Shown one piece after another: positions 46,501-56,674 of a DNA stretch of 64,000 nt; within the stretch, counting starts at the first letter, position 1; each line of letters starts with the position of its first letter. The stretch is from Thermothielavioides terrestris NRRL 8126 (Eukaryota > Ascomycota > Sordariomycetes > Sordariales > Chaetomiaceae), in contig NC_016457.1 in NCBI RefSeq assembly GCF_000226115.1, positions 4,154,001 through 4,218,000 of the forward strand. The letters are read 5' to 3'. The notes beneath the pieces were generated by a model, which worked only from the letters and a program-made list of their open reading frames with translations, did no database searches and had not been told where the DNA came from. The position numbers were made by a program, and so were the translations under genes.

Positions 46501-46848
46501 GGCAACACGGACAGGTATCTCCCCGATGCTGCCATGGCAGCTGCCGACCAGATCCTGCAGTTTGGCGACCTGTCTCGGCTGGAGCTGCTCTGGCGGAGCA
46601 AGCTCGGCCCTCAGATCCGCAACAGGACCTTCGCCAAGCTGGCCGTGAAGCAGTGGTCCATGAGACCATTCGACAAGCAGCGCAGTCGCTGGGACGTCGT
46701 GTTCGGACTCATCGATGGCATGTTCGATTTGATGGTCAAGGAAGGATGGGATGGAGAGCTCTTGCGCGCAGCCACCCAGACAGGTTGCACGCCTATGGTA
46801 CAGCTGTTGTCGGACAAGGTCCAGCAGATTTCTGAGGCTAGCCACTAA
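43501..46848 (+). CDS. NACHT-domain STAND protein (fungal NLR-like)
   Basis: NLR-like STAND NTPase; such proteins in fungi are linked to non-self recognition and cell death. Best model: 43501-43652, 43709-44225, 44301-44429, 44505-44733, 44789-46848, about 1028 residues. Introns 2-4 are clear (GTAAGT, GTAAGT, GTATGT). Intron 1 is weak (GTTTGT, 56 nt) and the 5' end is tentative. Residues 130-330 are a helical N-terminal domain (DLWSSAYREAVNSL; FKLFLDLAHPLTSIEPTTATVFGMV). The NACHT follows: Walker A LAILGAMGSGKTVAM, Walker B FTIDGLDECDKQ, sensor LKILLSSRPDPAIM, and a winged helix near LAIAALEILAVARRPLSILELG. The 400-residue C-terminus has no WD, TPR or regular ankyrin array; only the last segment (LLRAATQTGCTPMVQLL) looks like one ankyrin unit. 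Confidence 0.78.
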
Positions 46849-47068
46849 TTATCGCTGAATGAGTCCTGGGCCATCAGTTCACGGCCCCTAGATCAGTCGC
46901 TGGAGCCAGGTAGGAGAAGCCTAAGCAGTCGAAAAATTTTCCGCCGTGGTACAGCAAACGAAGCAAATGGTACATCGCTTTCATACTGGGGCAAATGATC
47001 TTGCCAAGTCTGAGCTTGAAACTCAGACAGGATACTGGTGACAATGCTGGGATCCATACTACCGTCAA

Positions 47069-48014
47069 TCAACGAACCACGAAAGTTTTTTCCCCCCATC
47101 TGTAAGTCCTCTTCAGCCTGCGCGAAAGAATGAGCAGCCGGTGTCCCTCGATCCGCGACTTGTGTGGCCGGTGCACCGTAATTGACCGCTTCACGCCCAT
47201 GCTCTCGGGCGGCAGAAACGAATAGGCGGAACCGAGCTTGGGTAGGACGGAAAACCCCAGTCCAACCATTGCCGCCACGAAATCCGCCCAGTTGACCGCA
47301 CCGCGCGACTGAGTCTTGTCAAACAGTGTCCAAGGTCGGCTTTGCCAGCGTTTCTGATGCCGCCTTGTCGGACTTTCTGGGCATCTCCTTGCTGACCCTA
47401 GTTCGAGATCCCTCGTCCAGGATGTCGTCGATAAGGATGACGAGGCACTGGGTCAGGTAGAGCTGCCTCTGCAGGATGAGTTCCCCCCTTGACTGGGGAA
47501 TGCAAAGACCAGCGCGAATTGCCGGCAGGAGAGGAGCAGCGACCTCGTTCACTGCACCACAGATTCTGTAGGACTCCCCATATTGATTCTCATCCAAGAA
47601 CAGGGAGAAACATCTGTCGAATCTCTGTGCGTGGCGGAGCCCTCTTGTCCGCTCCATCTCGGCAATGACCGCATGATCGCCCGGGTGGCCGCCTTGGCTC
47701 CCGCAGTATTGTTGGAAGAGGGATGTTGTCGCGCGGTATTTGATGAGGTCGAGGAGGAAATCAGGTCCCGACTCTGCGATGTCGCGCAGATTGCACTCCG
47801 GGATGAACTTGCAGACATCGCCCAGGGTCTCATCCGTCGAGTGCCTCAGCACGACGCCCCCTGCGGCGCCAGCCTTAAGGCATGCTGCACGCTGCGTCGC
47901 GTCGAATGACCGCCAAAGCGTCTCAATTGCCGCCTCGTGCTTCTTGTATTTTCGGACAAGGTCCGCATGCAGCTGTTTCAGCAGCGACACGTTCGAATTG
48001 GAGGGCTCCGCCAT
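47069..48014 (-). pseudogene. Remnant of a large fungal protein gene, middle deleted
   Basis: Two parts of one protein family abut out of frame. The N-terminal part (48014-47319, 231 codons, MAEPSNSNVSLLKQLHADLV... to KSDKAASETL) ends at a TGA. In the next frame, overlapping it, is a C-terminal part (about 47335 to 47069): NWADFVAAMVGLGFSVLP, FLPPESMGVK, HRPHKSRIEGHRLLILSRRL, stop after FVV-Arg. From memory, full-length relatives in Sordariales have these two blocks separated by several hundred residues, and the C-terminal block resembles a HicA/YcfA-like fold. The middle is absent here and the join is frameshifted. A short functional N-terminal protein of 231 residues remains possible. Confidence 0.6.
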
Positions 48015-48647
48015 GACGACAAGGCGGGGTTCGGGTGTCGGGGTGGCGAGGGCAGGAATATTTGATCAGCAACACTTAGGTGTGCGAAAAGGATTGCTTA
48101 TGCGACGTGTAGTCTATGAGGTGGTGGCATTGAGTAGTATCCGTAAGTAAGGCTTTTGCCATCCTCTAGGTATGAGAAGTATGGCGGGGTGGAACTGTTT
48201 GCGCAGGATGATGGAAGGCGTGTTCATGGCTTGAGGTGGTTGGCAGCTGTCGCGATCCCAAAACGGACCAGCCTCCGTCACAACAGCTGATGATCAGCCT
48301 GAGAGCAACGAACGGGCGTGAGACACATGCCCACCATACCCACCGCCATACGTCATCCAAGCAGCAGGAGAGCCCCCGATCGGCTAGGCCAACCGCCACA
48401 ATGCAGGCGCGCAACCGCCTAAGCAGTTAGCCTGGGCGAGAAACGCAAGTTTCTGGTTTGTTTCCCGGTGGTTAAGGTCTTCTTATTGGATAGAGCTCTT
48501 CGTCTTCCAGCTGCACACAAGCGCCTATGCATGCGCCGTTCGGATTTCACAAATAACCACATCTTTTCCTTGTCTATTGAGAGAATGCCACATAAAACGG
48601 AGACGAAGAAGAGTTGAAAAAAGGAGAAGCGGGGAAGGCTAGGTACA
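48015..48647. other. Intergenic, no feature recognised
   Basis: Upstream of the remnant gene and downstream of the MFS transporter. Nothing coding recognised on either strand. Confidence 0.45.
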
Positions 48648-50618
48648 TTACTGCTTTTCTCCCTTGGCCGCCTCATCCGCAGCAGCCGCCTGATCTTGAC
48701 CCGCCACCGTCACCGACTCCGTCGGCTGCACCTTGACCTCGCCATCCGTAGTCTCCGTGGACGGGCTCTCCTTCGGGTTGCCCTTTTTCATAGACCCCCA
48801 CCTGATGCCGGCGCCGACGATGGAGGCGGCGCTGAGCGCCAGCGTGACGTAGAAGGTCATGACGATGGACGCGCTGATGGCGCGGAGCGCCTCGTCGCGG
48901 CTCTCCTGCGAGAGCGAGTCCAGAATCTGCATGAGGCCCGAGCCCAGGATGGCCGACGCGTCCTCGGGCGGCACGAGCGGGGCGAGCCGGCGGCGCATCT
49001 CGCCCTGGAAGATGGCCTGGGCCACAGCCACAAAGATGGACGCGCTCAGGTTCTGCACCAGCGTGATGAACGTGACGCCGATGGGCACGTCCGACACCGG
49101 CAGCAGCGTCTGCACCACGTAGCTGGGCTGGCCGAACCCCATGCCGACGCCGAAGCCGTAGAGCAGCTGGTAGCCGACGATGCGGGCGGTGGATCTATGG
49201 TGGCGAGAGTCAGTTTGATTCCAGTGAATTACCGCCCACATCGAGGTTTCCGATGCGTCGGCCCTCGCGTTGGAGGGTCGCAAAAGAAACAACGTGGGGC
49301 TACTCACGAGTTGAGATTGATGGTAGTAAGCAGCGCGGATCCAGCGACGGTGAGCGCAGTACCGAGCAGGATGGCGGGGTTGTAGTACCCCACGCCGCTT
49401 GTAAGCCCGCCGGCTACAATCGAAGAAACGACATAGCCAGCAATCAAGGGCGTAAGAAGCGCTCCTGACGAGAGCGGCGACTGCCCACGGATGTCTTGAA
49501 ACCAGACGGGCAGGTACAGGATGGAGACGTACACGGCCCCGGTGATGCACATGGAATAGACAGCCGCGAGCCATATGTCGCGGTTGCGGGCCAGAGTGCG
49601 CGGGATGGTTGTCGAAGTCGCCATCACCTTCTGGATGACGAGGAAGGAGATGGCCAGGACACCGGAGACGACGAAGAGCGCGATGATCCGCCCGTTGTCC
49701 CACGGATACACAGAGCCGCCCCATTGCAAAGCCAGCAGCAGACAGATGACGGATGCCACCATGCACACAGTCCCGGGAAGGTCGAGCTGTTGCAGACGCG
49801 CAGAGAGGGTGAGATCGCGGGAATCCCAGGGGGTTCGCACGAAGATGGAGCACAGCACGACGGTGACCGCGCCAAGCGGGAGGTTGATCCCGAAGCACCA
49901 TCTCCATGTGGAAGACTGAATCAAGCCTGCGCCGAGGAACGGCCCGACAATGGCTGCGAGTCCAAAGAATGCCGACATGATCCCTAGATAGGCAGCGCGT
50001 TGGGCAAGCGGAACTGATAGCCCCTGGTATCAGCAAAGACTGCCAACCTGAGCAATCGTGAAATCCCTCTCAGGCGACCACGACCACACCTCACTCATTC
50101 AACCTTACCTAACTTGGACAGAATGAGGACACTGCCCGAGAAGATGCCGGCGGCACCCAGACCGGCCAGCGCTCGGCCGATGATGAGCGCGACCGAGTTG
50201 GGCGCCGTGGTGCAGACCAGGGATCCGATCTCGAAGATGATGATGGCGACGAGGTAGACGATCTTGATGGGGAAGAGCGAGTACAGCTTGCCGTAGAACA
50301 GCTGGAAGCTGCTCAGGGTGAGGAAGTACGCGTTCGACCACCAGCCGAAGTCCTCGGACGTGTTGAACTGGTTGCTGATGACCGGGACGGCCGTGGCGAG
50401 GATGGTTTGGTCCTAATTCCGGCGTTGCGCCTCATGTCAGCTCAGTTTTTTTCGTTTCGTTTGAAATTCCCGTCGGTTCAAGATGGGCTGTGAAGCTCTG
50501 CATTTACCATGCCGGTCAGGAAGACGGCGACGCAGATGCCAACCATCACCAAGGTCAAGCGGGCAGCGCTTGGCTTGGTGATGGGCTCGCCATCGCCATC
50601 GCTAGGTTGGGACTCCAT
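48648..50618 (-). CDS. MFS transporter, DHA2 (14-helix drug/H+ antiporter) type
   Basis: Proton-driven exporter of the major facilitator superfamily; fungal DHA2 members export toxins, drugs or metabolites. Exons 50618-50508, 50412-50109, 50013-49308 and 49194-48648 give 555 residues. Donors are GTAAAT, GTAAGG and GTGAGT. Exon 1 ends in helix 1 (LVMVGICVAVFLTGM) and exon 2 opens with DQTILATAVPVISNQF, the DHA signature. Motif A is YGKLYSLFPIKIVYL, weaker than usual. The antiporter motif C is AFFGLAAIVGPFLGAG. Fourteen hydrophobic segments can be counted, including LDLPGTVCMVASVICLLLAL. The tail is acidic and low complexity (KESPSTETTDGEVK). Followed by a secreted-peptide gene on the same strand, and likely part of the accessory cluster. 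Confidence 0.9.
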
Positions 50619-51193
50619 GCTGCGTTGTGTGCGAGTGTTCCGCTAGTCTCGAGATCCCGTGTTTTTTTGTGGCGTTCTCGCTGCGTGGGCGAGCCAAACG
50701 CGCGTTTGCGAAACAGGAAAAGCGAGAAGGAAGGGAACCAAGGAGAAACAGCCGTGCTGGGCGGCAGGAAGAACTCGGAGAGAGCCCCCTGGCAGGTACC
50801 TAGGTACCTCAGCAAAGGTGCCCAACACGGAGGAGATAACTGCTCGGTAGCAGCCAACATGCAGAGCCAATTCAGCCGGCTGCTTGTCTCACCGTGCCAT
50901 TTCTCTTACCACTGTGCCGCAGCGGCTATCTCTCACCGACCTACATAGTGTACAACGCATCAGAAAATTCGGCACAACGTCACTTTCGACCAGTGATCGA
51001 TCAGTAGGCCGAACCTGTTGAGTGTCGTGGCACTCCACGCGGAAATACGATTGGGCGGAAGACGACCTAGCCGAGGTCCGGCCCCCAAGCAGTCCCGTCT
51101 TTCCCGCCTTCCCCCAGCGAATCACAGGGGCTGCCCAGTTGGAACTTCCAGGTTGATAGACGACTGCCTAAAGGGGTTGCAACCAAGACCTCA

Positions 51194-51239
51194 TGCCGCG
51201 CACTTACACTACACTAACTATTCTGGTGCCGCGCACTTA
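51194..51239. repeat. 13-nt direct repeat pair
   Basis: TGCCGCGCACTTA occurs at 51194-51206 and again at 51227-51239, with 20 bases between. Confidence 0.75.
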
Positions 51240-51437
51240 ACACTATCTGAAAGCTGCCTAGTCGTCCGATGTGGCTTTCTTGGATCGACAGATCGGTGGG
51301 AATAGGTGGGGCTTTGGAGCGGTACTTGAACGCGCAGGAGGGGAAGCCAAGAAGCTGACACTAACTTTTTGGAGTGTAGCAGATTGATTGTAATTGGGGG
51401 GCGGGAGACCACGCTAAAATCCTTGTTGGTGGCTTTG

Positions 51438-51486
51438 GCTAGCCGCGAAGGTTCTCCACTCTCGCTAGCCGCGTTGGATCTCCACT
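51438..51486. repeat. 23-nt imperfect direct repeat pair
   Basis: Two 23-base units at 51438-51460 and 51464-51486 share 20 of 23 positions. Both begin GCTAGCCGCG and end TCTCCACT. Confidence 0.75.
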
Positions 51487-51890
51487 TTCAACGTCGCACA
51501 TGCAATTTGCAACCCAAAGAGCGCTCTCGTAATCAAAAGCGGCGCAGTCACCCCTCCCGATGTTCAACTGTTTACCGTACACTACATAAACGAGAGTTAC
51601 GAGTTGGCCAGAACGAAACTCCGTAGCAGCGTTTCCCAGCCTGTCCCATTTCTCCCCCCATTGGCCCTGCCAGGCGCTGCTGTGCCGCTTGCAGGACGGC
51701 GGCGGCGGCTTGGCGGAGGGCGGGGACGGACGATCAGATATCCTCCCAATGCCGACGCCCTACTCCGTACACTACACTGCCGCAGTGCGGAATAGGTAGT
51801 TAGCGAGCTGTTGAGCGAACTGTCTCTTTTCTATTTTCTGCCCGAGGGGCTTGGCGGGACGTACCTCAATGCTCTCCATCCGCGCGCTGC

Positions 51891-52040
51891 TCACAGGCAG
51901 CACGCCTCCGGGTTGATGACATCAGAGTTGTCGAAGACGGCGTGGCTGCCGTGGGCCTCGGGCGCCGGCTCCGGGTCCGGAACGGGGATCGCCATGGCGA
52001 TGGTGGCGAAGAGGGCGACGAAGAGAGCGGTGGCGCGCAT
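51891..52040 (-). CDS. Small secreted peptide, uncharacterised
   Basis: Forty-nine residues starting MRATALFVALFATIAMA, a clear signal peptide with a likely cut after AMA or before IPVPDP. The mature part is short, Pro- and Asp-rich (VPDPEPAPEAHG) and ends in a Cys pair just before the stop. Function is not recognised. The TGA overlaps a possible donor: the last codons run into GTGAGC at about 51894, and an AG at about 51828 could splice to a short exon adding roughly nine residues, so the C-terminus is unsure. Lacking Lys-Arg repeats, it is not a typical Kex2-processed precursor. It lies between the MFS transporter and a flavoprotein, all on the minus strand. Confidence 0.55.
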   Translation of the reverse strand: MRATALFVALFATIAMAIPVPDPEPAPEAHGSHAVFDNSDVINPEACCL

Positions 52041-53035
52041 ATTGGAGATTGAATTGCTCAGACGCTGTTCTGAGTGGGAGGATGGTACGAGATGCAAAGC
52101 TGCTGTGCTGGGGGGCAAGATCGATGACGGGATGTCTGAAGCTCGGTGGTGCAGAGAGAAACCTTGCCGGGAGAAAGTGCCAGTAAGGAAGTCTTTTATC
52201 TTCCGCAAGTGCTTTGCCGTCACGCCTCTATCTACTGTGGTTGGGACAGGTACCGGTCATGGACTGGAACTCTGACAGTGCCGACTCTGTTGCAGCCTCA
52301 AAGTTCTCTGCCTTCCCCCCTCATCTTGCTGTTCTAACCGAACCGCCAGACACAGCCAAGGAACTGCAGAGTGAAGAGTGGAGCTTCAAATGCAGACGGC
52401 AGCAAGCGCCCGAACTCTGTGGTTGCGATGTAACAGGCAGGGCTAAAGTGCCGGACGGTAGAGAAGTCTTGCAGAACTAGTTCTACACCCAGTGGTAGAC
52501 CAAGCCGGAATGGCCGAATAGGGAAGGTAGCAGATGTTGCGATTGTTGATGTAGGAGCGAGGCGCGTTGTGATAGTCTCGGACTTGCTCTCCTGCGCCTT
52601 AGTCCTGCATATCAAACTGTGTCTTATGTGTGCCGCACTTGTATCTTTCCCCTCCCGAAGACGTCCTAGCAGACCCCGGATGCAACGCCATTCACCACCC
52701 CAAGAGCCCGTCTGCGCCTGTCTGCCTGGAGTGAACTCTCCGGCGGTTGCACCGGTGGTCCTGGGGACGTTCCGGAATAGCGGCGTGCTTGGACCAAACT
52801 GTGAGATTGGCTATCTTGGCTGTCCCCGCGCGTCACATCTGGGGTGAAATCAAGCGAGAGAGGAACTTCAAGAATTGCTGCCAAGGATAGTGCGGAGGTT
52901 ACACGGTCAGGATCATCAAGGGTGCTCTAATTCACCGAGGCCAAGCAGGCACAGCGGCTTACTACCTAGTCTAGCAATACGATACATGACAGGCATGAGG
53001 AGCGGCACCGCAATATCCACTCCTGGAGAGCGAGA
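52041..53035. other. Intergenic, no feature recognised
   Basis: About 1 kb between the secreted peptide and the flavoprotein gene. Short frames only; none with recognisable motifs. Confidence 0.45.
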
Positions 53036-54038
53036 TCAGAGCATCGCCGGAAGGCCGTACTTCTCACCCTGCAGCTGGGCGATGCAGGCAACCGCCGAGT
53101 TGCACCCGCTGGCGATGGCGGCGTTCGCGGCCTTGTACGGAGTCACGATGTCGCCGGCGGCAAACACGCCGCGGACGCTGGTCTGGAAGAAGGGCGGGGT
53201 GGTCTGGATCTCGCCCGTCGGCGTGAGAGCGAGGCCGAGCTGCTCGACGAAGGGGCCCTGGGCGCTCGTCTTGGGGTTGTGCACGATGAAGGTCTCCTCC
53301 CTGGTGGAGCCGTCGGTGAACTCGACCGTGATCGAGTCGCCGTTGTTGATGAACCGCTTGATCGGGCGCGGCTCGACCGTGAACTTGGCCTTGGCGGTCG
53401 CGGCGACTTGGGTGACCTGCGCCGTGAACTCCTCGTTGCCGTGGGTGTAGAGAGTGACTGCTTCACTGAGCTGTGCGGCGTTGCCACCCATGTAGAGGCC
53501 CATGCCAGGGTTGATGGGGGGCACGACGAGCACGCCGGTGGACTTGGCGCCCCGGTCCTCGTAGCCGAAGCAGAAGAGACAGTGGAAGCTGGGGTCGTTG
53601 TCAGCATGCTGCATTTCCCGTCCGGTAAGCAGCCGATACCCACATGCGGCGTGCCCAGGCGTCCTGGTATCCCTCGATGTCGGGATAGGAGTCGGCTGCG
53701 CCTACGGCCAAGATGACCTTGTGGAAGTCGTATTCCTTGCCAGACTCATCAACGACGTGAAAGTGCGAATCGCTTTTCTTCTCAATCTTCGCAACGCCGA
53801 CGTCGGCAAACTGGATGGTGGAATAACGGTCCAGAATGTCGCGCTTGATAGCGGCGCGGAAGTCCTTGGGATCCTTGTGGTCCCACGTGGGCACCATGTG
53901 CATGTGGCTGGACCTGGCGTTCCGGTAGCGGTGATTGTCGAAGACGACAGCGGTATGGAGCTGGCGGGCAACGGTCGCCGCCGCGGTCAGGCCGGCAGGA
54001 CCGCCTCCGATGATGGCGATATCGATGAAGGAGGCCAT
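53036..54038 (-). CDS. Thioredoxin-reductase-like FAD/NAD(P) oxidoreductase
   Basis: Pyridine nucleotide-disulfide oxidoreductase of the short fungal type that includes the dithiol oxidases of gliotoxin-like pathways. Exons 54038-53644 and 53588-53036 give 315 residues. The intron (GTGGGT...CCCAG, 56 nt) rejoins WARR-IFHCLFCFGYED, which rules out the competing donor four bases downstream. The FAD fingerprint IIGGGPAGLTAAA is at residue 9, the redox pair CLFC is near 135, GVLVVPPINPGMG starts the next part, and GVFAAGDIVTPYKAANAAIASG is the second FAD motif. Whether it reduces thioredoxin or oxidises a metabolite dithiol is not decided by sequence. It sits in the candidate metabolite locus. 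Confidence 0.87.
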
Positions 54039-55115
54039 TGCGACAGAGTCAAGAGTCAATCAGAGTCGGGATGGGATTCCAAACAAGGGAAAGCGCGCGG
54101 TTGTGGTCAGCCGAGGGGTTGGGGTTCCTATTCCTCTGACCTCTCAAAAGGTCGACGGGAGAATGGCTTCAAGGGAACCTAGCACTTTTTGGCTTCGCTG
54201 CGGCAAGCTCTTGGAAATTGGTGCAAAGCTGCCCGGGCATTTGTGTCCCGCCGCAGGCCAACCAAAACGGCGCGGAACAAGTTAATGAATTGGCTTCACA
54301 CGTCGCGGTGCTCGGGCTCTCGTCTCTCCGCAGCGGGTTTACGAACTCACCAACAGCCCGAAGTCCAGACACATTCAGTACTGTGTGACGAGTGACAGCC
54401 TCTCACGATCAGCGGCAGGGCCGCAGGACTGCAGGGACAGAGGGTCACCTAACTCAGGTAGTGTATAGCCGCTGTCGTCGCAATGTTCTGTACTGTGTAT
54501 GCACGGAGGTAACTGTGGTATGGAGATGCAGTCGGTGCCGCACCTTGAGGTGGGCCTGCAACTGGAAGCAGGTTGGGCCCCGCTCAACGGTTTCACCCGG
54601 CCCCGCGGTCGAGGAGGGGGCCCGAGATGCCCGGATCGTTCGGCGCCTACTCTGGCCCCGTGGCACAGTAGGCGCCTAGGTAGTCAACGGTTGTTGATCG
54701 CCCGGAGCCGCACGCATGGCCCGGGCCTGCTTGCATCCGGCAGATAAGCGCATGCTGGTGAGGTCGGCGGGGAGATAACAGGGGCACTGTCCAGAAGGGT
54801 GCCAACGGTAAGCGAAAAAGCGGGGCTTGGAAACAAAAAACCCGCCGACTGCCACTGCGCCTCAGCACCTGAGCCACAATGCTGCATAAAACGGGCCGTT
54901 GTTGGCTCGTCCAAGCATCCAGAAGCGGGGATGAGCAAGGAAAGGAGAGTGTGACACTTGTCGAGCATGCGAGATTCCGGGACTGCGCTGATGAACTTTG
55001 CAACGGACAATCAAGCAGTTTATGGAATAGTTACACGCTGCGGAAAGAGCCAGGCAGAGTAGTGCTTGCGGTATGTAATTTACACTGCATGCAGAAAGAT
55101 ACCACCTAATCCTAA
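54039..55115. other. Intergenic, no feature recognised
   Basis: Over 1 kb between two minus-strand genes. Frames on both strands show no family resemblance. Confidence 0.45.
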
Positions 55116-56074
55116 TTATAGCTTCGCCCTGCGGGGCTTACCCACCCACGGCAGCACCGTCTTCCCCTCCTCGTAGGCGCCGCCGGCCGGGCGCCACATG
55201 ATCGCGATCGGCTCGGCGTGCAGCCGGCGGACGAGATGCGGCCACTCGGCAGATGGCGAGTCGGATTTGTTCTTGGGGAAGTACCGGAAGACCATGACGG
55301 GCCGCTCGAGCAGCACGAAGCCCTTCTCGAGGTACAGCGACGTCGCCACCACGCTGCCCTCGAGGTAGCTCTCGAGGCCCAGCCGGTCCACGTCGGCCAG
55401 CCAGAAATCCAGGAGGGCCGCCCCGGCGCCGAGGTGGCGGTACGCGGGCATGATCCACAGGGCGTGGCCGTCTGCGGCAAGAACAGTGGAGGCGTGTTAG
55501 ACAAGGCGCCGACGGAAGGGGAAGGTGCTGGGTGGGACTTGCATGAATGGGGCCGGTTGTGCATCACCCGGGGCCGCCAGCTCAACATCTGCGCGTAGAG
55601 CTGGCGCATCAGAGAGTCGCGCTCCGATCCTGCAGGGTACCCCAGTCCCGGCAGGCTAATGTCCGGCAGGCGCTCTTCGTCGTCCTGGGCCGGCGCGGCG
55701 ACTTTCTTCGCGTAGTCGGGAAAGGCCCCGTCGGGATAGGTGGTGTACGCGCCGCCGCCGACGATGCGGTGAGGGCCCGGGAGGGCGCGGTCCTCGATCT
55801 TGATCCAGTGCTGGTTCGGGTTGGCCCGCGCTTCCGCCTGGTACCCCCGCTTTGCCGCCTCGTAGGCAGCCGCCTCCCGGGGGCCCCCCTCGCCCAGCCA
55901 GGGGAAGGTCAGCAGGCCGGTCACCTGCGGCGGATCTTTCCACGCATCCCAGTAGGTCTTGAAGAGTTCATCCCACTCCTTGTCGTCATTGACGTCGATT
56001 CGCTCGCAGTGGAAGTCTGGTTCGTGGTCCAATGGTGGCTGCGCCTGCGAGACCGTGCTGCTGGTGGGGGCCAT
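55116..56074 (-). CDS. GNAT-family N-acetyltransferase
   Basis: Acetyl-CoA-dependent acetyltransferase of the fungal GNAT type; acceptor unknown. Exons 56074-55543 and 55471-55116 give 295 residues. The intron 55542-55472 starts GCAAGT rather than GT and ends CGCAG, with a CTAAC branch site. Only this GC-AG choice keeps the frame: no GT donor nearby has the right phase. Splicing yields RPHSYGHALWIMPAYRHLGAGAALLDFWL, where the RHLGAGAALL segment is the pantetheine-binding motif A (R/Q-x-x-G-x-G/A). The N-terminal FHCERIDVNDDKEWDELFKTYWDAW and WIKIEDRALPGPHRIVGGGAYTTYP fit the family. VVATSLYLEKGFVLLERPVMVFRYF is motif B. It sits in the candidate metabolite locus. Confidence 0.84.
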
Positions 56075-56674
56075 TTTGTCACGAGCGACGGGGAGGGATG
56101 AAGCGGACCAGCGGAGGAGGAGTGTGATGCCGTGGTGCGTTGCCGAGAACGAAGGTGTTGCGCCGCATCCGACAGCTGGTCAGCGAGGCCTGCTTTATAC
56201 ACGTGGGTACCTCGTTTGCGCGGCGTAGCTTCCATGGTTCACTACGCCGCATGCAGGTCACCTCTGCTTAGCATCCGGGTGATCAAGGGGTGCTCGGTAA
56301 GGGGGTGAATCCCAACTCCCCGCACGCCGGTTGTTTCGCCGTCTTCATCTTCGCTTTTTCCGGTGTCTTTTTATTCTTCTGGCGGCCGTTTTGAACTAGG
56401 CAGTTACCTGGTGTGGTAAAATCACCTCACCCGGCTGTCAAAAAGGGTGTGATGGCAGGTAGGGTATACATCAGACGAACGATACAGAACAAGGATACCA
56501 TTGCATCTGCCTACTCCCCTTTCGCTTCCCTCACGCAGCATGTCTTGCACAGGAAATTCGACAATTCCCCGTACACTCATACACAAACGGCTATCGCCCA
56601 AGTAAACAACGGTAGCTACGTACCCTACAGATACATACAAATAAAAAAAAAAAAAAAAAATACATGATTTGATC
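56075..56674. other. Intergenic with A18 tract
   Basis: GNAT promoter and SAT4-like 3' flank. The only distinct feature is the homopolymer at 56643-56660. Confidence 0.5.
56643..56660. repeat. A18 homopolymer
   Basis: Eighteen consecutive A on the plus strand (T18 on the coding strand of the neighbour), 14 nt beyond the SAT4-like stop codon. Confidence 0.9.

Larger units (their letters stand above)
50619..51890. other. 1.27-kb intergenic region with short repeats
   Basis: MFS transporter promoter and small-peptide 3' flank. It includes two pairs of short direct repeats (entries below) and no recognised gene. Confidence 0.45.
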
